Shown: positions 1 to 9,880, counted from the stretch's first letter. The stretch: DNA of 64,000 bases from Clostridium sp. C2-6-12 (GCF_009928485.1 NZ_JAABNP010000003.1:186001-250000); one strand, 5' to 3'. Notes: generated by a model from the letters alone, not told the origin. Translations and numbers: made by a program.

Positions 1-370
1 CTGCATAAGGATTAAATAAACTCTTTATTTGCTTATAAAACAGTACACCTATAATCCCCATTGGTATGCATCCAACCAAAACATTTATACCAAAATCGAA
101 TCCTTGTTTTCCTTCCTTGCCTTTTGTAAATATATATTTAAAAAATTCTATAACACTGTCTTTTATTTTCTTCCAATACAAATATACTACAGCAAGTATT
201 GCTCCAAGTTGAATTACAACTTCGAACATTTTAGTGAAGTCACCTTCAAATTTAATTATACTTGAGGCTAATATCATATGTCCTGTAGAAGAAACTGGTA
301 TAAATTCTGTAAGCCCTTCAACTATAGCTATTATAATAGCTTTAATTATAAACAAAATGTCAATTCCCAT
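1..370 (-). CDS. uppP: Undecaprenyl-diphosphatase UppP/BacA, N-terminal part
   Basis: Integral membrane phosphatase that converts undecaprenyl pyrophosphate to the monophosphate, recycling the lipid carrier for peptidoglycan and surface polysaccharides. About 123 codons are present; the rest runs off the left edge. Translation from the ATG at 370 gives MGIDILFIIKAI and then the family signature EGLTEFIPVSSTGH at residues 18-31, which carries catalytic residues. Further membrane segments follow. The second active-site motif (GRSRSG type) lies outside the window. Family assignment rests on the signature and is firm. Confidence 0.93.
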   Translation of the reverse strand, partial: MGIDILFIIKAIIIAIVEGLTEFIPVSSTGHMILASSIIKFEGDFTKMFEVVIQLGAILAVVYLYWKKIKDSVIEFFKYIFTKGKEGKQGFDFGINVLVGCIPMGIIGVLFYKQIKSLFNPYA

Positions 371-617
371 TAAAATCCACTCTCTTTCCTTGTTGTATTT
401 AATTTTAAAATCAAATAATTATTAAATCCCATTATTTATTTTAAACTAATTTTATATTTTTCATATTTAAATATCTTTCAACTTCCTTACAAGTTTGAAA
501 GATTCCATTATTTTCAGTATTAATTTTATCCATAAAACTAAATTTATAAGCACTTTATATATGTTTGTCCATACTTAAAATTTTAATTTTTAAATATTAT
601 ATAGCACATGATAGATT

Positions 618-650
618 AAGGAGAAACTTTTTAGTTTCTCCTTTATTTTT
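618..650 (-). terminator. Hairpin at the 3' end of manA
   Basis: An 8-bp perfect inverted repeat, GGAGAAAC at 620-627 and GTTTCTCC at 634-641, lies directly after the manA stop codon. The U tract on the minus strand is short and imperfect, so termination strength is uncertain. Confidence 0.6.
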
Positions 651-1620
651 CTATTATGCTAAGGACATCTTTTTCTTCATTTCCAAAATTCGGCACGTAA
701 CTCTTCAGTAGTGTAAAATCTCCTACTAGTTCATATTCTCCAAGAGTTGCAGGAATAAAAATACTGTCTCCCATAAGTATTTCTTCTTCACCACCATTGT
801 ATTTTATAACACCATTACCTTCAACGCAGGTAAACAAGTAAAATCTTTCAACATCACTTTTTTCTTTTGCTGCTGTTTTAATTTTATATTTTTGTATTGT
901 AAAATATTCTCCTAAACAAAGATATGTTTTATCATATCCATCTTTTTGAACTAATAATCCCGTTGAATTTTCTCCTTTTAAAGAAAAATCTATTACCTCT
1001 AAAGCTTTTTCAACGTGTATTTCTCTACCTCTATTATAGTCATAAACTCTATATGTAGTATCACTGCTTTGTTGAATTTCAGCAATTAAAACGCCTTCAC
1101 ATATAGCGTGAACAAGCCCACTTTGAACGTAGAAAAAATCACCTTTTTTAACTGGAATCTTATTCAAAAACGGATCTAGATTTCCTTCATTGATTGCTTT
1201 CTTAAAGGTTTCTCTATCACAATCTTTTGTTCCAACTATTAGTGATGCCCCATCTTCAGCATCAACTACATACCAAGCTTCTGTTTTCCCAGAATCATTT
1301 TCAACCTTATTGGCATATTCATCATTTGGATGAACTTGAACAGAAAGTTTATCTTGTGCCGTTATTAATTTGATTAAAAGAGGAAACTCTTTAGTATCTA
1401 TCTCTGTTCCTAAAAGTTCTTTACCATAAAGCTTTATTATTTCATCAAAGGATCTCTCCTTTAAATCACCATTTACAACTTTCCCAGTTCCATTTTTATG
1501 GCAGGCAATATCCCAACTTTCACCTATTATTCCTTTTGGAACATTACTTCTAAACTTCTCTAAATCTTTTCCTCCCCATATTCTTTCATAATATAGGTTT
1601 TCAAATTTAATTGGATACAT
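643..1620 (-). CDS. manA: Mannose-6-phosphate isomerase, class I
   Basis: Zinc enzyme interconverting mannose 6-phosphate and fructose 6-phosphate, feeding GDP-mannose and surface glycans or mannose catabolism. The 325-residue cupin protein begins MYPIKFENLYYERIWGG, typical of short Firmicute class I enzymes. Metal ligands fall in QVHPND (about residues 95-100), TEAW (113-116) and GLVHAI (168-173). The ATG at 1620 is preferred because AAGGGGGAG sits 4-5 bases upstream; an upstream in-frame start would add seven residues unlike the family. It follows the TPR gene by 24 bases, so the two are probably cotranscribed. Confidence 0.93.
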   Translation of the reverse strand: MYPIKFENLYYERIWGGKDLEKFRSNVPKGIIGESWDIACHKNGTGKVVNGDLKERSFDEIIKLYGKELLGTEIDTKEFPLLIKLITAQDKLSVQVHPNDEYANKVENDSGKTEAWYVVDAEDGASLIVGTKDCDRETFKKAINEGNLDPFLNKIPVKKGDFFYVQSGLVHAICEGVLIAEIQQSSDTTYRVYDYNRGREIHVEKALEVIDFSLKGENSTGLLVQKDGYDKTYLCLGEYFTIQKYKIKTAAKEKSDVERFYLFTCVEGNGVIKYNGGEEEILMGDSIFIPATLGEYELVGDFTLLKSYVPNFGNEEKDVLSIIEK

Positions 1621-1644
1621 ATTTCTCCCCCTTAATAACATTTA

Positions 1645-3471
1645 CTAATAGAATAATTTAAGATCAGGTACCTTTAGTGTTGCTCCATTTCTCTTGTTGT
1701 ATTCTTTAGACAAATCCTTAATTCTATTATAATTTTCAGTTATTATTTCTCTATCCTCTTGGCTTGTCTCTTTATTCATTCCATCATATGCCGCTTTAAA
1801 GTTTGTCAAACCTCTGCTCAAATCACCTTCAACAGATACATAATAACAGCCTGCATTATTTAAAGTTAAAATATCATTCTTATCTATAGCATATGCTACC
1901 CTTATTTCTTTTAATGCATCTTCATTCTTTTCTTTATTTAAATAAACTGTTCCAAGTGCTCTATGATATTTAGATGATTTTCCATCAATAGAAATACTTT
2001 TATTTAATAATTTTATTGCATCATCTGGTCTTTGATTATTAATATTTATTAATGCCATATTATAATATATTTCTGCATCGTTTGGCTTCATCTTTGCTGC
2101 TAAATCATAATAATATAAAGCCTTAGACGTATCTTTTGTAGCATTTCCATAATATTCAGCTACCTTAACCATAATGTTATAGTTGAAAGGCTCTTTATAT
2201 AATGCAGTTCTAAAATATGGTTCAGCACCTTCACCTTTATTCTGTTTGATTAATATTTCAGGAATCAAGAAACCATAATTATCAGGATAATTCTTATTCA
2301 TAATTATGCTTTTAATACAATCCTTAAAGGCTTCATCATAACTTTTGTTATTATAAGCCTGCCATGCAGCTGCATGATATCCTATGCATGATTTAGGTTC
2401 CTCTTTTATTACCTCATCTAAAACTTCTTTTGCTTTTTCTTCTTCTTCCATATTTTGATACATGTTAGCTTTTATAAGCATTAAATTTATATTTCCAACA
2501 TCCTCATTCTCTAATTTTTCAATTAAATTATCAGCTTTTTCTGCTGACTCTTTACTCATAGAATATATTTTAGCAAGCCACATCTTATAAGCTAGTTCAT
2601 TTGGTTCCTTCTTTTCAAGCTTAGAAATTCTATCTAAAACATCTGTTTTATTATAATCTGTAATCTGAGCTATAACATCAAATACTTTTACTTCGTTTTT
2701 ATCCTTATACCAAGCATCTTTTAACAAAGTAAAACCTTCATCAAAATCATCAACCAGCATATTAATTCTAGCTGAAATTGCTAAATCACTTGCTGATTCA
2801 GTATCCACTGGATAAAGCTCAACCATTTCTTTTGCCTTATCTTTATTTCCATTTACTAAATAAACAGTAACCATTGTTCTCAGTAAATTCTTATCTGTTG
2901 GATATTTTCTTAAGAAAACTTCTCCATATTCTAAAGCTTTTTTATATTCACCATTCATAAGTGATGTAAATGCTATATAATTCATTAATTCTCTATCTTT
3001 TGCTTCGAAATTTTCAATTGTTTCCTTATCCTTATTTTTACTATCTGCTATTTTATTTCTAGCTTCATATACTTTTTCAATTAGCTGATTTGATTTTACA
3101 AATTCACCTTGCACAGAATATATTTCAGCAATTTTCATATTCCAAATAGGCCAATTTTTTTCATTTTCCTGCATTTTAGTATATTCTGCAATTGCTATAT
3201 CATACTTTTTATTATAAAAAGCTGCTTCTGCCGAATTAGATGCTAAAGATGTTTCTTCTTGTTTTTTTACAACCATAACTGATTTAATACCTGCAGTAAT
3301 TCCAACTGATACACTTAAACAAAGGATAATGGATACAGATGGAACAAAATATTTATTCTTTCTTATAGGTAATATGTATTTCTTAAATTTTTCATTTTCA
3401 AAAACCTTACGAAGCAGATTATCTTTTATATCTCTTATTTTTTTTATATATTCTTTAAATGGTTCTTCCAC
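1645..3471 (-). CDS. Membrane-anchored tetratricopeptide repeat protein
   Basis: A 608-residue protein with a charged N-terminal tail, one hydrophobic segment at about residues 42-68 and a long helical region outside the membrane. Repeated A/Y/G-spaced helix pairs, for example around YYDLAAKMKPND, YYNMALININNQ and HRALGTVYLN, mark TPR units, clearest in the C-terminal third. Such proteins usually scaffold protein complexes; the partner is unknown. The start is GTG at 3471 with AAGGTG about ten bases upstream. It precedes manA in the same direction. No enzymatic motif was seen. Confidence 0.8.
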   Translation of the reverse strand: MEEPFKEYIKKIRDIKDNLLRKVFENEKFKKYILPIRKNKYFVPSVSIILCLSVSVGITAGIKSVMVVKKQEETSLASNSAEAAFYNKKYDIAIAEYTKMQENEKNWPIWNMKIAEIYSVQGEFVKSNQLIEKVYEARNKIADSKNKDKETIENFEAKDRELMNYIAFTSLMNGEYKKALEYGEVFLRKYPTDKNLLRTMVTVYLVNGNKDKAKEMVELYPVDTESASDLAISARINMLVDDFDEGFTLLKDAWYKDKNEVKVFDVIAQITDYNKTDVLDRISKLEKKEPNELAYKMWLAKIYSMSKESAEKADNLIEKLENEDVGNINLMLIKANMYQNMEEEEKAKEVLDEVIKEEPKSCIGYHAAAWQAYNNKSYDEAFKDCIKSIIMNKNYPDNYGFLIPEILIKQNKGEGAEPYFRTALYKEPFNYNIMVKVAEYYGNATKDTSKALYYYDLAAKMKPNDAEIYYNMALININNQRPDDAIKLLNKSISIDGKSSKYHRALGTVYLNKEKNEDALKEIRVAYAIDKNDILTLNNAGCYYVSVEGDLSRGLTNFKAAYDGMNKETSQEDREIITENYNRIKDLSKEYNKRNGATLKVPDLKLFY

Positions 3472-3604
3472 GAATCAATCACACCTTACTCTTCTTTTGG
3501 CTTAAATACCAAACTCTATTCTAACAAAGTTTCATATAAAAATCTACATTTTACACCATATTCATCGAATTGTAATTGTATATTAATAAAATCTTAAATT
3601 AATA

Positions 3605-3655
3605 TTTACACCCATTTTATATTTTTATAATTATAATATAAAATGGGCATTATAA
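3605..3655 (-). terminator. Perfect 13-bp hairpin between a TPR gene and a DUF1905 gene
   Basis: CCCATTTTATATT at 3611-3623 pairs with AATATAAAATGGG at 3635-3647. It lies downstream of the minus-strand gene ending at 3732. The U tract is weak, so this is a possible terminator. Confidence 0.5.
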
Positions 3656-3731
3656 TTTATTGGTTAAATATTTCATCTTGCTATCTTTGGCTGAACCTCA
3701 TTTATTTTTTATTATCAAATCATCTTTATCT

Positions 3732-4187
3732 TTACAATTTTATATTTGCTTCTAACTTTTCTATAGCTTCAATAATTCTTTTTTGTCTCGTTTCCTCTTT
3801 TTTAGCACTAATTATCCATTGACAATACTTTTTCTTTATTGAATAAGATAAACCATTATAAAACTTCAAAGCTACTTTATTCTTCTCTAACTCAATTTTA
3901 AAATCTACTGGAAGCTCAACTTCACGAACTTCTTCATCCTTTTCTAATTCAACAAATATGTTATCCCCAGCATCCTTACCCATCTCTTTTCTTATATCTT
4001 TTGTAATACCAATAACATAACATCCACCCATGCTCACAATGGATCCTCGATAATCAACATTATCAAATTTCACTTTCACCTTAACTCTTTTTGCTCCAAA
4101 TTCTTTTTCAATATCGAAAGGAACTTCAATAAATGTACCATCTTTGTCTGGAACCTTTTGTATTTTTGCTTCAAATTTATAACTCAT
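3732..4187 (-). CDS. DUF1905 / YdeI-OmpD-associated family protein
   Basis: A 151-residue soluble protein. Residues 1 to about 85 match the DUF1905 beta-barrel layout (KVPDKDGTFIEVPFDIEKEFG, then VKVKVKFDN and YRGSIVSMGGCYVIGI with a Gly-rich turn). The C-terminal 50 residues, around FYNGLSYSIKKKYCQWI and EETRQKRI, resemble the YdeI/OmpD-associated 'bacteriocin-protection' domain. The biochemical function of these domains is not established. The start has AAAGGAGAGG just upstream. It is a single gene between two hairpins. Confidence 0.78.
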   Translation of the reverse strand: MSYKFEAKIQKVPDKDGTFIEVPFDIEKEFGAKRVKVKVKFDNVDYRGSIVSMGGCYVIGITKDIRKEMGKDAGDNIFVELEKDEEVREVELPVDFKIELEKNKVALKFYNGLSYSIKKKYCQWIISAKKEETRQKRIIEAIEKLEANIKL

Positions 4188-4257
4188 ATTACCTCTCCTT
4201 TATATTTTTCTTTGTATTTCTTAAATTATTTTTAAGCACTCTTAATATAAAGCTAGT

Positions 4258-4296
4258 AAAATAACCTAGAGAATTAAACTACCTCTAGGTTATTAT
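4258..4296 (-). terminator. Terminator of ychF
   Basis: TAACCTAGAG at 4262-4271 pairs with CTCTAGGTTA at 4283-4292, followed on the minus strand by a U-rich stretch. It is placed just after the ychF stop codon. Confidence 0.7.
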
Positions 4297-4334
4297 AAAA
4301 TCTTACTATAATTTATAAAAGCAAAATAGTTTAA

Positions 4335-5432
4335 TTAAACATTAAATCTAAAATTAACTACGTCTCCATCTTGCATTATATATTCTTTTCCTTCAAGTCT
4401 GAATTTACCTTTTTCCTTAGCTGCTGCTTCTGAACCGCATTCAACTAAATCATCGTATCCAACTACTTCTGCTCTGATAAACCCTCTTTCAATATCTGTA
4501 TGAATCTTACCTGCTGCTGCTGGTGCTTTAGTTCCTCTTTTTATTGTCCAAGCTCTTACTTCTTGAACACCTGCTGTTAAGAAGCTCATAAGACCAAGTA
4601 GCTTATAACTAGCTTCAATTAATTTATCTAATCCAGATTCCTCTAAACCATATTCACCAAGCATTTCAGCCTTTTCTTCATCATCAAGACCTGATAATTC
4701 TTCTTCAATTTTTGCACTTACAACCATAACTTCTGAATTTTCAGCTGCTGCATATTCTTTAACGCTCTTAACATAATCATTATCGAAGTTTCCTTCCATA
4801 ACATCATCTTCTGAGATGTTACAAGCATATAATACTGGTTTAGAAGTTATTAAAAATAATCCTTTTATGAATACTTCTTCTTCCTCAGCTACTTCTAAAG
4901 TTCTAACTGGTTTATTTGCTTCCAAGTGTTCTTTAATTCTTTCCATAACACCATATTCAAATTTAGCAGTTTTATCTCCTGATCTTGCTAGCTTAACTGA
5001 TTTTTCCATTCTTCTTTCTAAAACTTCTAAATCAGAAAAAATCAATTCTAAATTTATAGTTTCTATGTCTCTAATAGGATCAACAGAACCTTCTACGTGA
5101 ACAACATTACCATCATCAAAGCATCTAACAACATGTACTATTGCTGCAACTTCTCTAATATGTGATAAAAACTTATTTCCTAAACCTTCACCTTTTGAAG
5201 CTCCTTTAACTAATCCAGCTATGTCATAAAACTCTATTGCTGTATAAACTTTCTTCTTAGTATTATACATTTTTTCTAAAACATCTAATCTCTTATCTGG
5301 AACACTTACAACACCAACATTTGGCTCAATTGTACAGAATGGATAATTAGCTGATTCCGCTCCTGCCTTTGTTATAGCATTAAACAGTGTACTCTTTCCT
5401 ACATTCGGTAAACCTACCATACCTAATTTCAT
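4335..5432 (-). CDS. ychF: Redox-regulated ATPase/GTPase YchF
   Basis: Obg-family P-loop protein of 365 residues, the normal YchF length. The G1 motif GLPNVGKST is at residues 7-15, the G3 region [14 protein letters not shown] follows, and the specificity motif is NxxE-like (ACNISEDD) instead of NKxD, the YchF hallmark that shifts preference to ATP. The C-terminal TGS domain is recognisable ([18 protein letters not shown] and [11 protein letters not shown]). YchF associates with ribosomes and modulates stress responses in other bacteria. It is a stand-alone gene with its own hairpin terminator. Confidence 0.97.
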   Translation of the reverse strand: MKLGMVGLPNVGKSTLFNAITKAGAESANYPFCTIEPNVGVVSVPDKRLDVLEKMYNTKKKVYTAIEFYDIAGLVKGASKGEGLGNKFLSHIREVAAIVHVVRCFDDGNVVHVEGSVDPIRDIETINLELIFSDLEVLERRMEKSVKLARSGDKTAKFEYGVMERIKEHLEANKPVRTLEVAEEEEVFIKGLFLITSKPVLYACNISEDDVMEGNFDNDYVKSVKEYAAAENSEVMVVSAKIEEELSGLDDEEKAEMLGEYGLEESGLDKLIEASYKLLGLMSFLTAGVQEVRAWTIKRGTKAPAAAGKIHTDIERGFIRAEVVGYDDLVECGSEAAAKEKGKFRLEGKEYIMQDGDVVNFRFNV

Positions 5433-5762
5433 CTATGTACATTCCTTTCTCACTTCGAACTTTTAATATACCTTTAAAAATTATACTCTAGAACCTTTTT
5501 TATTTCAACTTTATATTAGAATACAAAAATTCTTTTTCTCCATTATCCTGTTACTTTCTAATATATAATTTAAAAAATATCTTGGACAAAAGGTCCAAAT
5601 CAAAAATTAAAGCTGGAAATGTGAATCGTATTTGGTTATAGATTAATTTTAATAAATAATTTCCCATGAGTATTATTTATTCATCTTCAAATACTATAAG
5701 TGATTAAGCCTAACATTATTGTGTCTCAAAATAAACTATTTTTAAGATTGAAGGTGAAAAAA
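5433..5762. other. Intergenic region between divergent ychF and pdaA
   Basis: Promoters for both divergent genes should lie here. A short hairpin, TTGGAC and GTCCAA around a five-base loop near 5583-5599, is the only distinct structure. No coding sequence was seen except an upstream GTG that would extend pdaA by 21 unsupported residues. Confidence 0.4.
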
Positions 5763-6650
5763 ATGAATAAGTCCATTAGATCTATTATTTCCCTTTCTTT
5801 AATTTTAAGTCTAAACATAGCTTTTCCTTCAAGGAAACCAAATGCAATAATCAATAATGAAGAAGCTGCAGATGAATGCTTTCAAGAAGATGGCGTCTTT
5901 GGAGATATTTTAGATATTGATAATATAAGAGATATTTTTTCTTCTTTCAGTGATGAAGATGAGCTAAATTGGTATTATGTAGGAAAAGGTAAAGATAATA
6001 TAGCCGAAGGGCCAAAGGAATCCACTGCTTTTCTCAAAGAAAATTCAGCTTATTATTTAGGTGATACTTCTAAAAAAGTACTATATTTAACCTTTGATGA
6101 GGGATATGAAAATGGCCATACTGGGAAAATACTTGATATATTAAAAGAAAATCAAGTACCTGCTGCATTTTTTGTTGTCAAACCATACATTGTTCAACAG
6201 CCAGAATTAATCAAAAGAATGGTTAATGAGGGACATATAGTAGGCAACCACAGTGTTCATCATCCATCTATGGCCCAAATACATGATAACGAAAAATATA
6301 CAGCTGAATTAAAAGGTGTAGAGGATGCCTATAAAGAAATTGTTGGTGAGGAAATGCCTAAGTTCTTCAGACCTCCTATGGGCAAATATTCAAAGGATTC
6401 TCTACAAAAAACAAAAAATTTAGGTTACAAAACTATATTTTGGAGTTTCGCTTATAAGGATTGGTTAGTTAATAGTCAACCATCAGAAAATTATGCTGTT
6501 GAAAAAATTAACAAAGGCGCACATCCTGGTTCTATAATGCTTTTACATGCTGTTTCTGAAACAAATACCAAAGTACTTGATTCTGTTATCAAAAAACTAA
6601 AAGAAGAAGGCTATGAATTTAAATCTCTAAATGATTTGCCATCTGAATAA
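5763..6650 (+). CDS. pdaA: Delta-lactam-biosynthetic de-N-acetylase, PdaA-type polysaccharide deacetylase
   Basis: NodB-type deacetylase expected to remove N-acetyl groups from muramic acid during formation of muramic delta-lactam in spore cortex peptidoglycan. The 295-residue protein has an N-terminal signal-like hydrophobic stretch (IRSIISLSLILSLNIAF). The catalytic motif TFDEGYENG follows at about residue 110, then the metal-binding GNHSVHHPS and RPPMGKYS, and the C-terminal LLHAVSE. TFDEGYENG with TGKILDILK is characteristic of PdaA rather than general chitin deacetylases. ATG 5763 is chosen because GAAGGTG is seven bases upstream and the hydrophobic segment then sits at the N terminus. 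Confidence 0.92.
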   Translation: MNKSIRSIISLSLILSLNIAFPSRKPNAIINNEEAADECFQEDGVFGDILDIDNIRDIFSSFSDEDELNWYYVGKGKDNIAEGPKESTAFLKENSAYYLGDTSKKVLYLTFDEGYENGHTGKILDILKENQVPAAFFVVKPYIVQQPELIKRMVNEGHIVGNHSVHHPSMAQIHDNEKYTAELKGVEDAYKEIVGEEMPKFFRPPMGKYSKDSLQKTKNLGYKTIFWSFAYKDWLVNSQPSENYAVEKINKGAHPGSIMLLHAVSETNTKVLDSVIKKLKEEGYEFKSLNDLPSE

Positions 6651-6677
6651 AAATACCTAATTAATTTTAATGTTATA

Positions 6678-6720
6678 AACAAAGCCCCCAAAATAAAGTT
6701 GATTTTGAGGGCTTTACCTA
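6678..6720. terminator. Bidirectional terminator between pdaA and the next gene
   Basis: AAAGCCCCCAAAAT at 6681-6694 and ATTTTGAGGGCTTT at 6702-6715 form a 14-bp stem with one mismatch. It serves converging transcripts. Confidence 0.8.
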
Positions 6721-6732
6721 ATATAAGTTTTA

Positions 6733-7242
6733 TTATTTTATTTTAAAGAACTCTTTAAATTCACTTGTTATATTTACGTTGGAATTCCTAGATATAATTA
6801 TATCCTTCATTTTAATAAAATCACTAGCTCCATAGCTTGATGGATTCACTAAGTATTTTTCAATTTTATAATCATTATTTTTTTTATTTTTGCCTTCAAT
6901 CTTTCCTATACTTATTGTGACAAAATCTTTTTTCTTAGTTTTAGGTTCATTTCCTCTATCAATAGTAATGGTTTTTATATCACTATACTTTATTGTCTTA
7001 ATTAAATCTGTATTTTTGTAGAATTCCATCTTATTTTCCTTTAATATTATATCCCTGCTATATTCAACCCAAACTGATAATGCAGTTATTATTCCTGTAA
7101 ATACAAATATCCATAGAAGAGGACTTGCAAATCCACCTTGAGTAATTCCAAAAACTACTCCAATCAATACTTCAGTTATTGATGCTGCTATCATTCCTCC
7201 ATTTCTCTTTTTTATAGTAATAGGAAATGTTGTATTCTCCAT
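6733..7242 (-). CDS. Two-TM protein with PH-like (bPH) domain
   Basis: A 169-residue membrane protein. Two hydrophobic segments (about residues 17-35 and 40-58) are followed by a soluble beta-rich part with the pattern ...ENKMEFYKNTDLIKTIKYSDIKTITIDRG, typical of bacterial pleckstrin-homology-like domains found in many Firmicute membrane proteins. Function is unknown. GGGGGA lies upstream of the ATG. It converges with pdaA at a shared terminator. Confidence 0.65.
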   Translation of the reverse strand: MENTTFPITIKKRNGGMIAASITEVLIGVVFGITQGGFASPLLWIFVFTGIITALSVWVEYSRDIILKENKMEFYKNTDLIKTIKYSDIKTITIDRGNEPKTKKKDFVTISIGKIEGKNKKNNDYKIEKYLVNPSSYGASDFIKMKDIIISRNSNVNITSEFKEFFKIK

Positions 7243-7595
7243 TGTCTATTCCCCCTCTAGATTTTTAATTATATGGCTTTATTCTTAACTATTCACTATT
7301 ACACCTTACTAAAATTTATTTTCCTAATTATCCAAAAGTTCAGTATTACAGATAAGTTCTGTATTGGATCGAAGTTCCGAATTGTGTCATAGCCACTCTT
7401 TTCAGAAGTGCATAGTGCTCTTTTTAAAAGTGCATATCATTATAAGTAATATTATATATCATATATGCAAACTTTTTCAATATACTAATATATTATTATT
7501 TCCAAATTTAACTATGTTACCTTAAAAAAATCAAATGCATCAAAATCCTTTATGGTGGCAAACTATATATGATTTTATTAAAGGTGGTGTTTTAT
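7243..7595. other. Intergenic region with a single heptamer-repeat arm
   Basis: No gene was seen in this stretch. At 7283-7304 it holds cttaactattcactattaca, the same heptamers (AGTTAAG, AGTGAAT on the minus strand) as the right arm of the element at 15,801-16,020. Around 7395-7435 there are two near-copies of tctttt..aaagtgcata. Confidence 0.45.
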
Positions 7596-7748
7596 ATGTC
7601 AACTAAAAACGGAATACATAAACCAGGCTCAGAGAATCCAGTTCAAAAAGGAAAAAGAAGACAAAAACTTCACGACAACCAAAATAATGTTGGTAATTCT
7701 AAAAATCCCCCAGAATATGAAAACTTTAATGGTCAGCCAATTCAATAA
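7596..7748 (+). CDS. Small basic hydrophilic protein, 50 residues
   Basis: The ORF begins MSTKNGIHKPGSENPV and ends NFNGQPIQ. It has a good ribosome binding site (AAAGGTGGTG, about six bases before the ATG) and a perfect 13-bp hairpin right after its stop, so it looks like a real monocistronic gene. The composition (Lys, Asn, Gln, Pro, Gly; no hydrophobic core) resembles minor small acid-soluble spore proteins, but no specific family was recognised. Confidence 0.6.
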   Translation: MSTKNGIHKPGSENPVQKGKRRQKLHDNQNNVGNSKNPPEYENFNGQPIQ

Positions 7749-7750
7749 AA

Positions 7751-7800
7751 CTTAAGAGATACTTAAATCGTATTAACGGTAATAAGTATCTCTTATAAAT
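7751..7800 (+). terminator. Hairpin after the 50-residue ORF
   Basis: TAAGAGATACTTA at 7753-7765 and TAAGTATCTCTTA at 7783-7795 are exact inverse complements (13 bp). No long U tract follows. Confidence 0.55.
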
Positions 7801-7880
7801 AAAAGTATAACATTTTTTAACAAGCTTAATATTATAGTTATAGAAACTCATTCTGTAGTATTAATAGTATAAATCACTAA

Positions 7881-8531
7881 TTACGAATTAGGAAAAATTA
7901 CTTTATTTATTTCTTCAGTAATATATTTTTTTTCCTTAAGTGACCTTTCTATAATCTCATTTAACTCTTTACTAATTCTATAAAAAAATTCTTCACTTCT
8001 AAGACCATTTAAATTAACTTTAACATTTACTATAGAGCTTTCTATAGTTGAATGAAGTAAGATTGCTGAAATAGATAAATCTGACAGCAGCATCTTATTG
8101 CCATACTTAGCCATAACTTTTAAGTTTTCATAAAAACCTAAACTTTCTCTAGCTAATAATAAAGGCGCTTCCATAGATTTTATTGTATTTTCTTTAATAG
8201 CTGTTATTCTTTTTTGCTTATCTTCTTCCTTATCCTTAGGTAACTTATAACACTCCATAAGCTTTAAGAAATTTTCTCTATCTTCCTCCATTAGTTCCAA
8301 ACATCTTGCTGTAAATTCTTTAGATTCCTTTTGAAATTTATTAATAACTTCCTTTTCTTTATGATGTAGACTTAAGTAACTTTTTTTATCTACAGTTAAA
8401 GAATAAACCATAGAATTTAAAGCTCCTGCTAAAGCTCCAACAAGACCAGCAGCACTTCCGCCTCCTGGTGCCGATAAATCTGAACCTAATTCATCTACGA
8501 ACTGCTTAATACTTTCATCACAAAATTTCAT
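7881..8531 (-). CDS. Cyclodeaminase/cyclohydrolase family protein (FchA/FtcD-C-like)
   Basis: A 216-residue all-helical protein of the formiminotransferase-cyclodeaminase C-terminal family. In clostridia such stand-alone proteins act as methenyl-tetrahydrofolate cyclohydrolase (FchA) or formimino-THF cyclodeaminase. The substrate-loop motif SAPGGGSAAGLVGALAG sits at about residues 20-36, as in characterised members. Length fits FchA (about 210 residues). It is not next to other folate genes, so the exact reaction is inferred. The upstream AGGGGAT gives a suitable ribosome binding site. Confidence 0.82.
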   Translation of the reverse strand: MKFCDESIKQFVDELGSDLSAPGGGSAAGLVGALAGALNSMVYSLTVDKKSYLSLHHKEKEVINKFQKESKEFTARCLELMEEDRENFLKLMECYKLPKDKEEDKQKRITAIKENTIKSMEAPLLLARESLGFYENLKVMAKYGNKMLLSDLSISAILLHSTIESSIVNVKVNLNGLRSEEFFYRISKELNEIIERSLKEKKYITEEINKVIFPNS

Positions 8532-8656
8532 AAATTATCCCCTATCTAAAATTCAAAATTTAATTTATATAAAATGCTTTTATAACTTTTTATTTTAATT
8601 ATTATGCCCCAAAATTGTTGCTTACATTTAATTTTTTATCAATCATTTCTGTTTTC

Positions 8657-9880
8657 TTAATCAATATTTTTATTATCTAAAATCGATACTATATAACCTA
8701 GATATGTCCAAAAAACTAAAGACATGAAACTTATCATATATACAAGTGTACTTTCAAATAAGTTAACCGCTAAAAGTCCTACTATTATTGAAATTAATAT
8801 TATTATTTGAATTCTTTCTTTTCTTATTAATTTATCAATATGTTGTATTATAAATACTAATATCATTGCTAAAAAAATTAAAAATAAGAATAATGCTATA
8901 ACACCATTTACGGCCCCTATTTGCACATATATGTTATGCATACCTCCATATTGTATTCCTGGTACATACCATCCTATACGTGCATTTTTCACTGAATCTA
9001 CAAGAGCACTATTACCTACTCCTGTCATAATGTTATTTTTAATTACTACAAGTGCCGAATCCCAAATATTGTTTCTTTCAGTTGTAAATTTTTCTAAATT
9101 GAATTTACCAAATTCCCAAAGTCCTCCACAAACTAATGTTGGGACTAATACTAAGCTAGTTCTAATATATTTATTTTTATTCCAAATAAAAATAAATGTA
9201 TACACTACTGCAATTATAATTAAATATGCACTTCTTCCATTAGAACCTATCATTGTAATAGCTTGCAACAGGATATTTCCAATCCAAAACATCTTAAGTT
9301 TATGATTTTTTTCAATATAATTCAAATAAACACACATAACTATTGAAATTGAAGCTGCTATACCAAGCGCATTTTCGTTTTCAAATATGCCTCTCGAATA
9401 ACCAAAAGCAATTTCATTCAGAGTTATAGTTATTCCTGTAAATCTCATAATTAGAGACGCTGTAGATGCTAATAGCATAAAAATCACATAAAAATATGTT
9501 ATTATATTCATTTCTTTAATTAAAGTTTTTTTATCTCTGAAAACCTCAACTGAAAAGACTATAAGAAATAAAATCAAATTAATCAACCATATTTTAATAT
9601 TTTCAGTATTTCTATATACAACTACATTAAAAATTAATGTTACAATCATAAAAATTACTAGAGGAATATCAAATTTATAGATCTTTCTTCTCTTATAATC
9701 CTCAATTATCATGAGTAAAATTAAAATTACAGCCCAAAACTGAACTACTTTAGCCAATATACTAATTCCTGGCACGTATTTTAAAATAGTTACAAATGTA
9801 AAGCTTACAAATAAATATAGCAGCTTAAAATAAAACTTGTTGTCTACAAATTCATATATATTTTTAATTTTTTCCTTCAT
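8657..9880 (-). CDS. O-antigen ligase / Wzy-like polysaccharide polymerase
   Basis: A 407-residue protein with about ten hydrophobic segments. The large C-terminal outer loop has the O-antigen ligase family pattern: TGVGNSALVDSV, then GGMHNIYVQIGAVNGVIALFLF, with the conserved His in HNIY. It probably polymerises or ligates a surface polysaccharide on the outer face of the membrane. It overlaps the 3' end of the preceding glycosyltransferase gene by 17 bases, which implies translational coupling within the polysaccharide operon. Confidence 0.8.
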   Translation of the reverse strand: MKEKIKNIYEFVDNKFYFKLLYLFVSFTFVTILKYVPGISILAKVVQFWAVILILLMIIEDYKRRKIYKFDIPLVIFMIVTLIFNVVVYRNTENIKIWLINLILFLIVFSVEVFRDKKTLIKEMNIITYFYVIFMLLASTASLIMRFTGITITLNEIAFGYSRGIFENENALGIAASISIVMCVYLNYIEKNHKLKMFWIGNILLQAITMIGSNGRSAYLIIIAVVYTFIFIWNKNKYIRTSLVLVPTLVCGGLWEFGKFNLEKFTTERNNIWDSALVVIKNNIMTGVGNSALVDSVKNARIGWYVPGIQYGGMHNIYVQIGAVNGVIALFLFLIFLAMILVFIIQHIDKLIRKERIQIIILISIIVGLLAVNLFESTLVYMISFMSLVFWTYLGYIVSILDNKNID

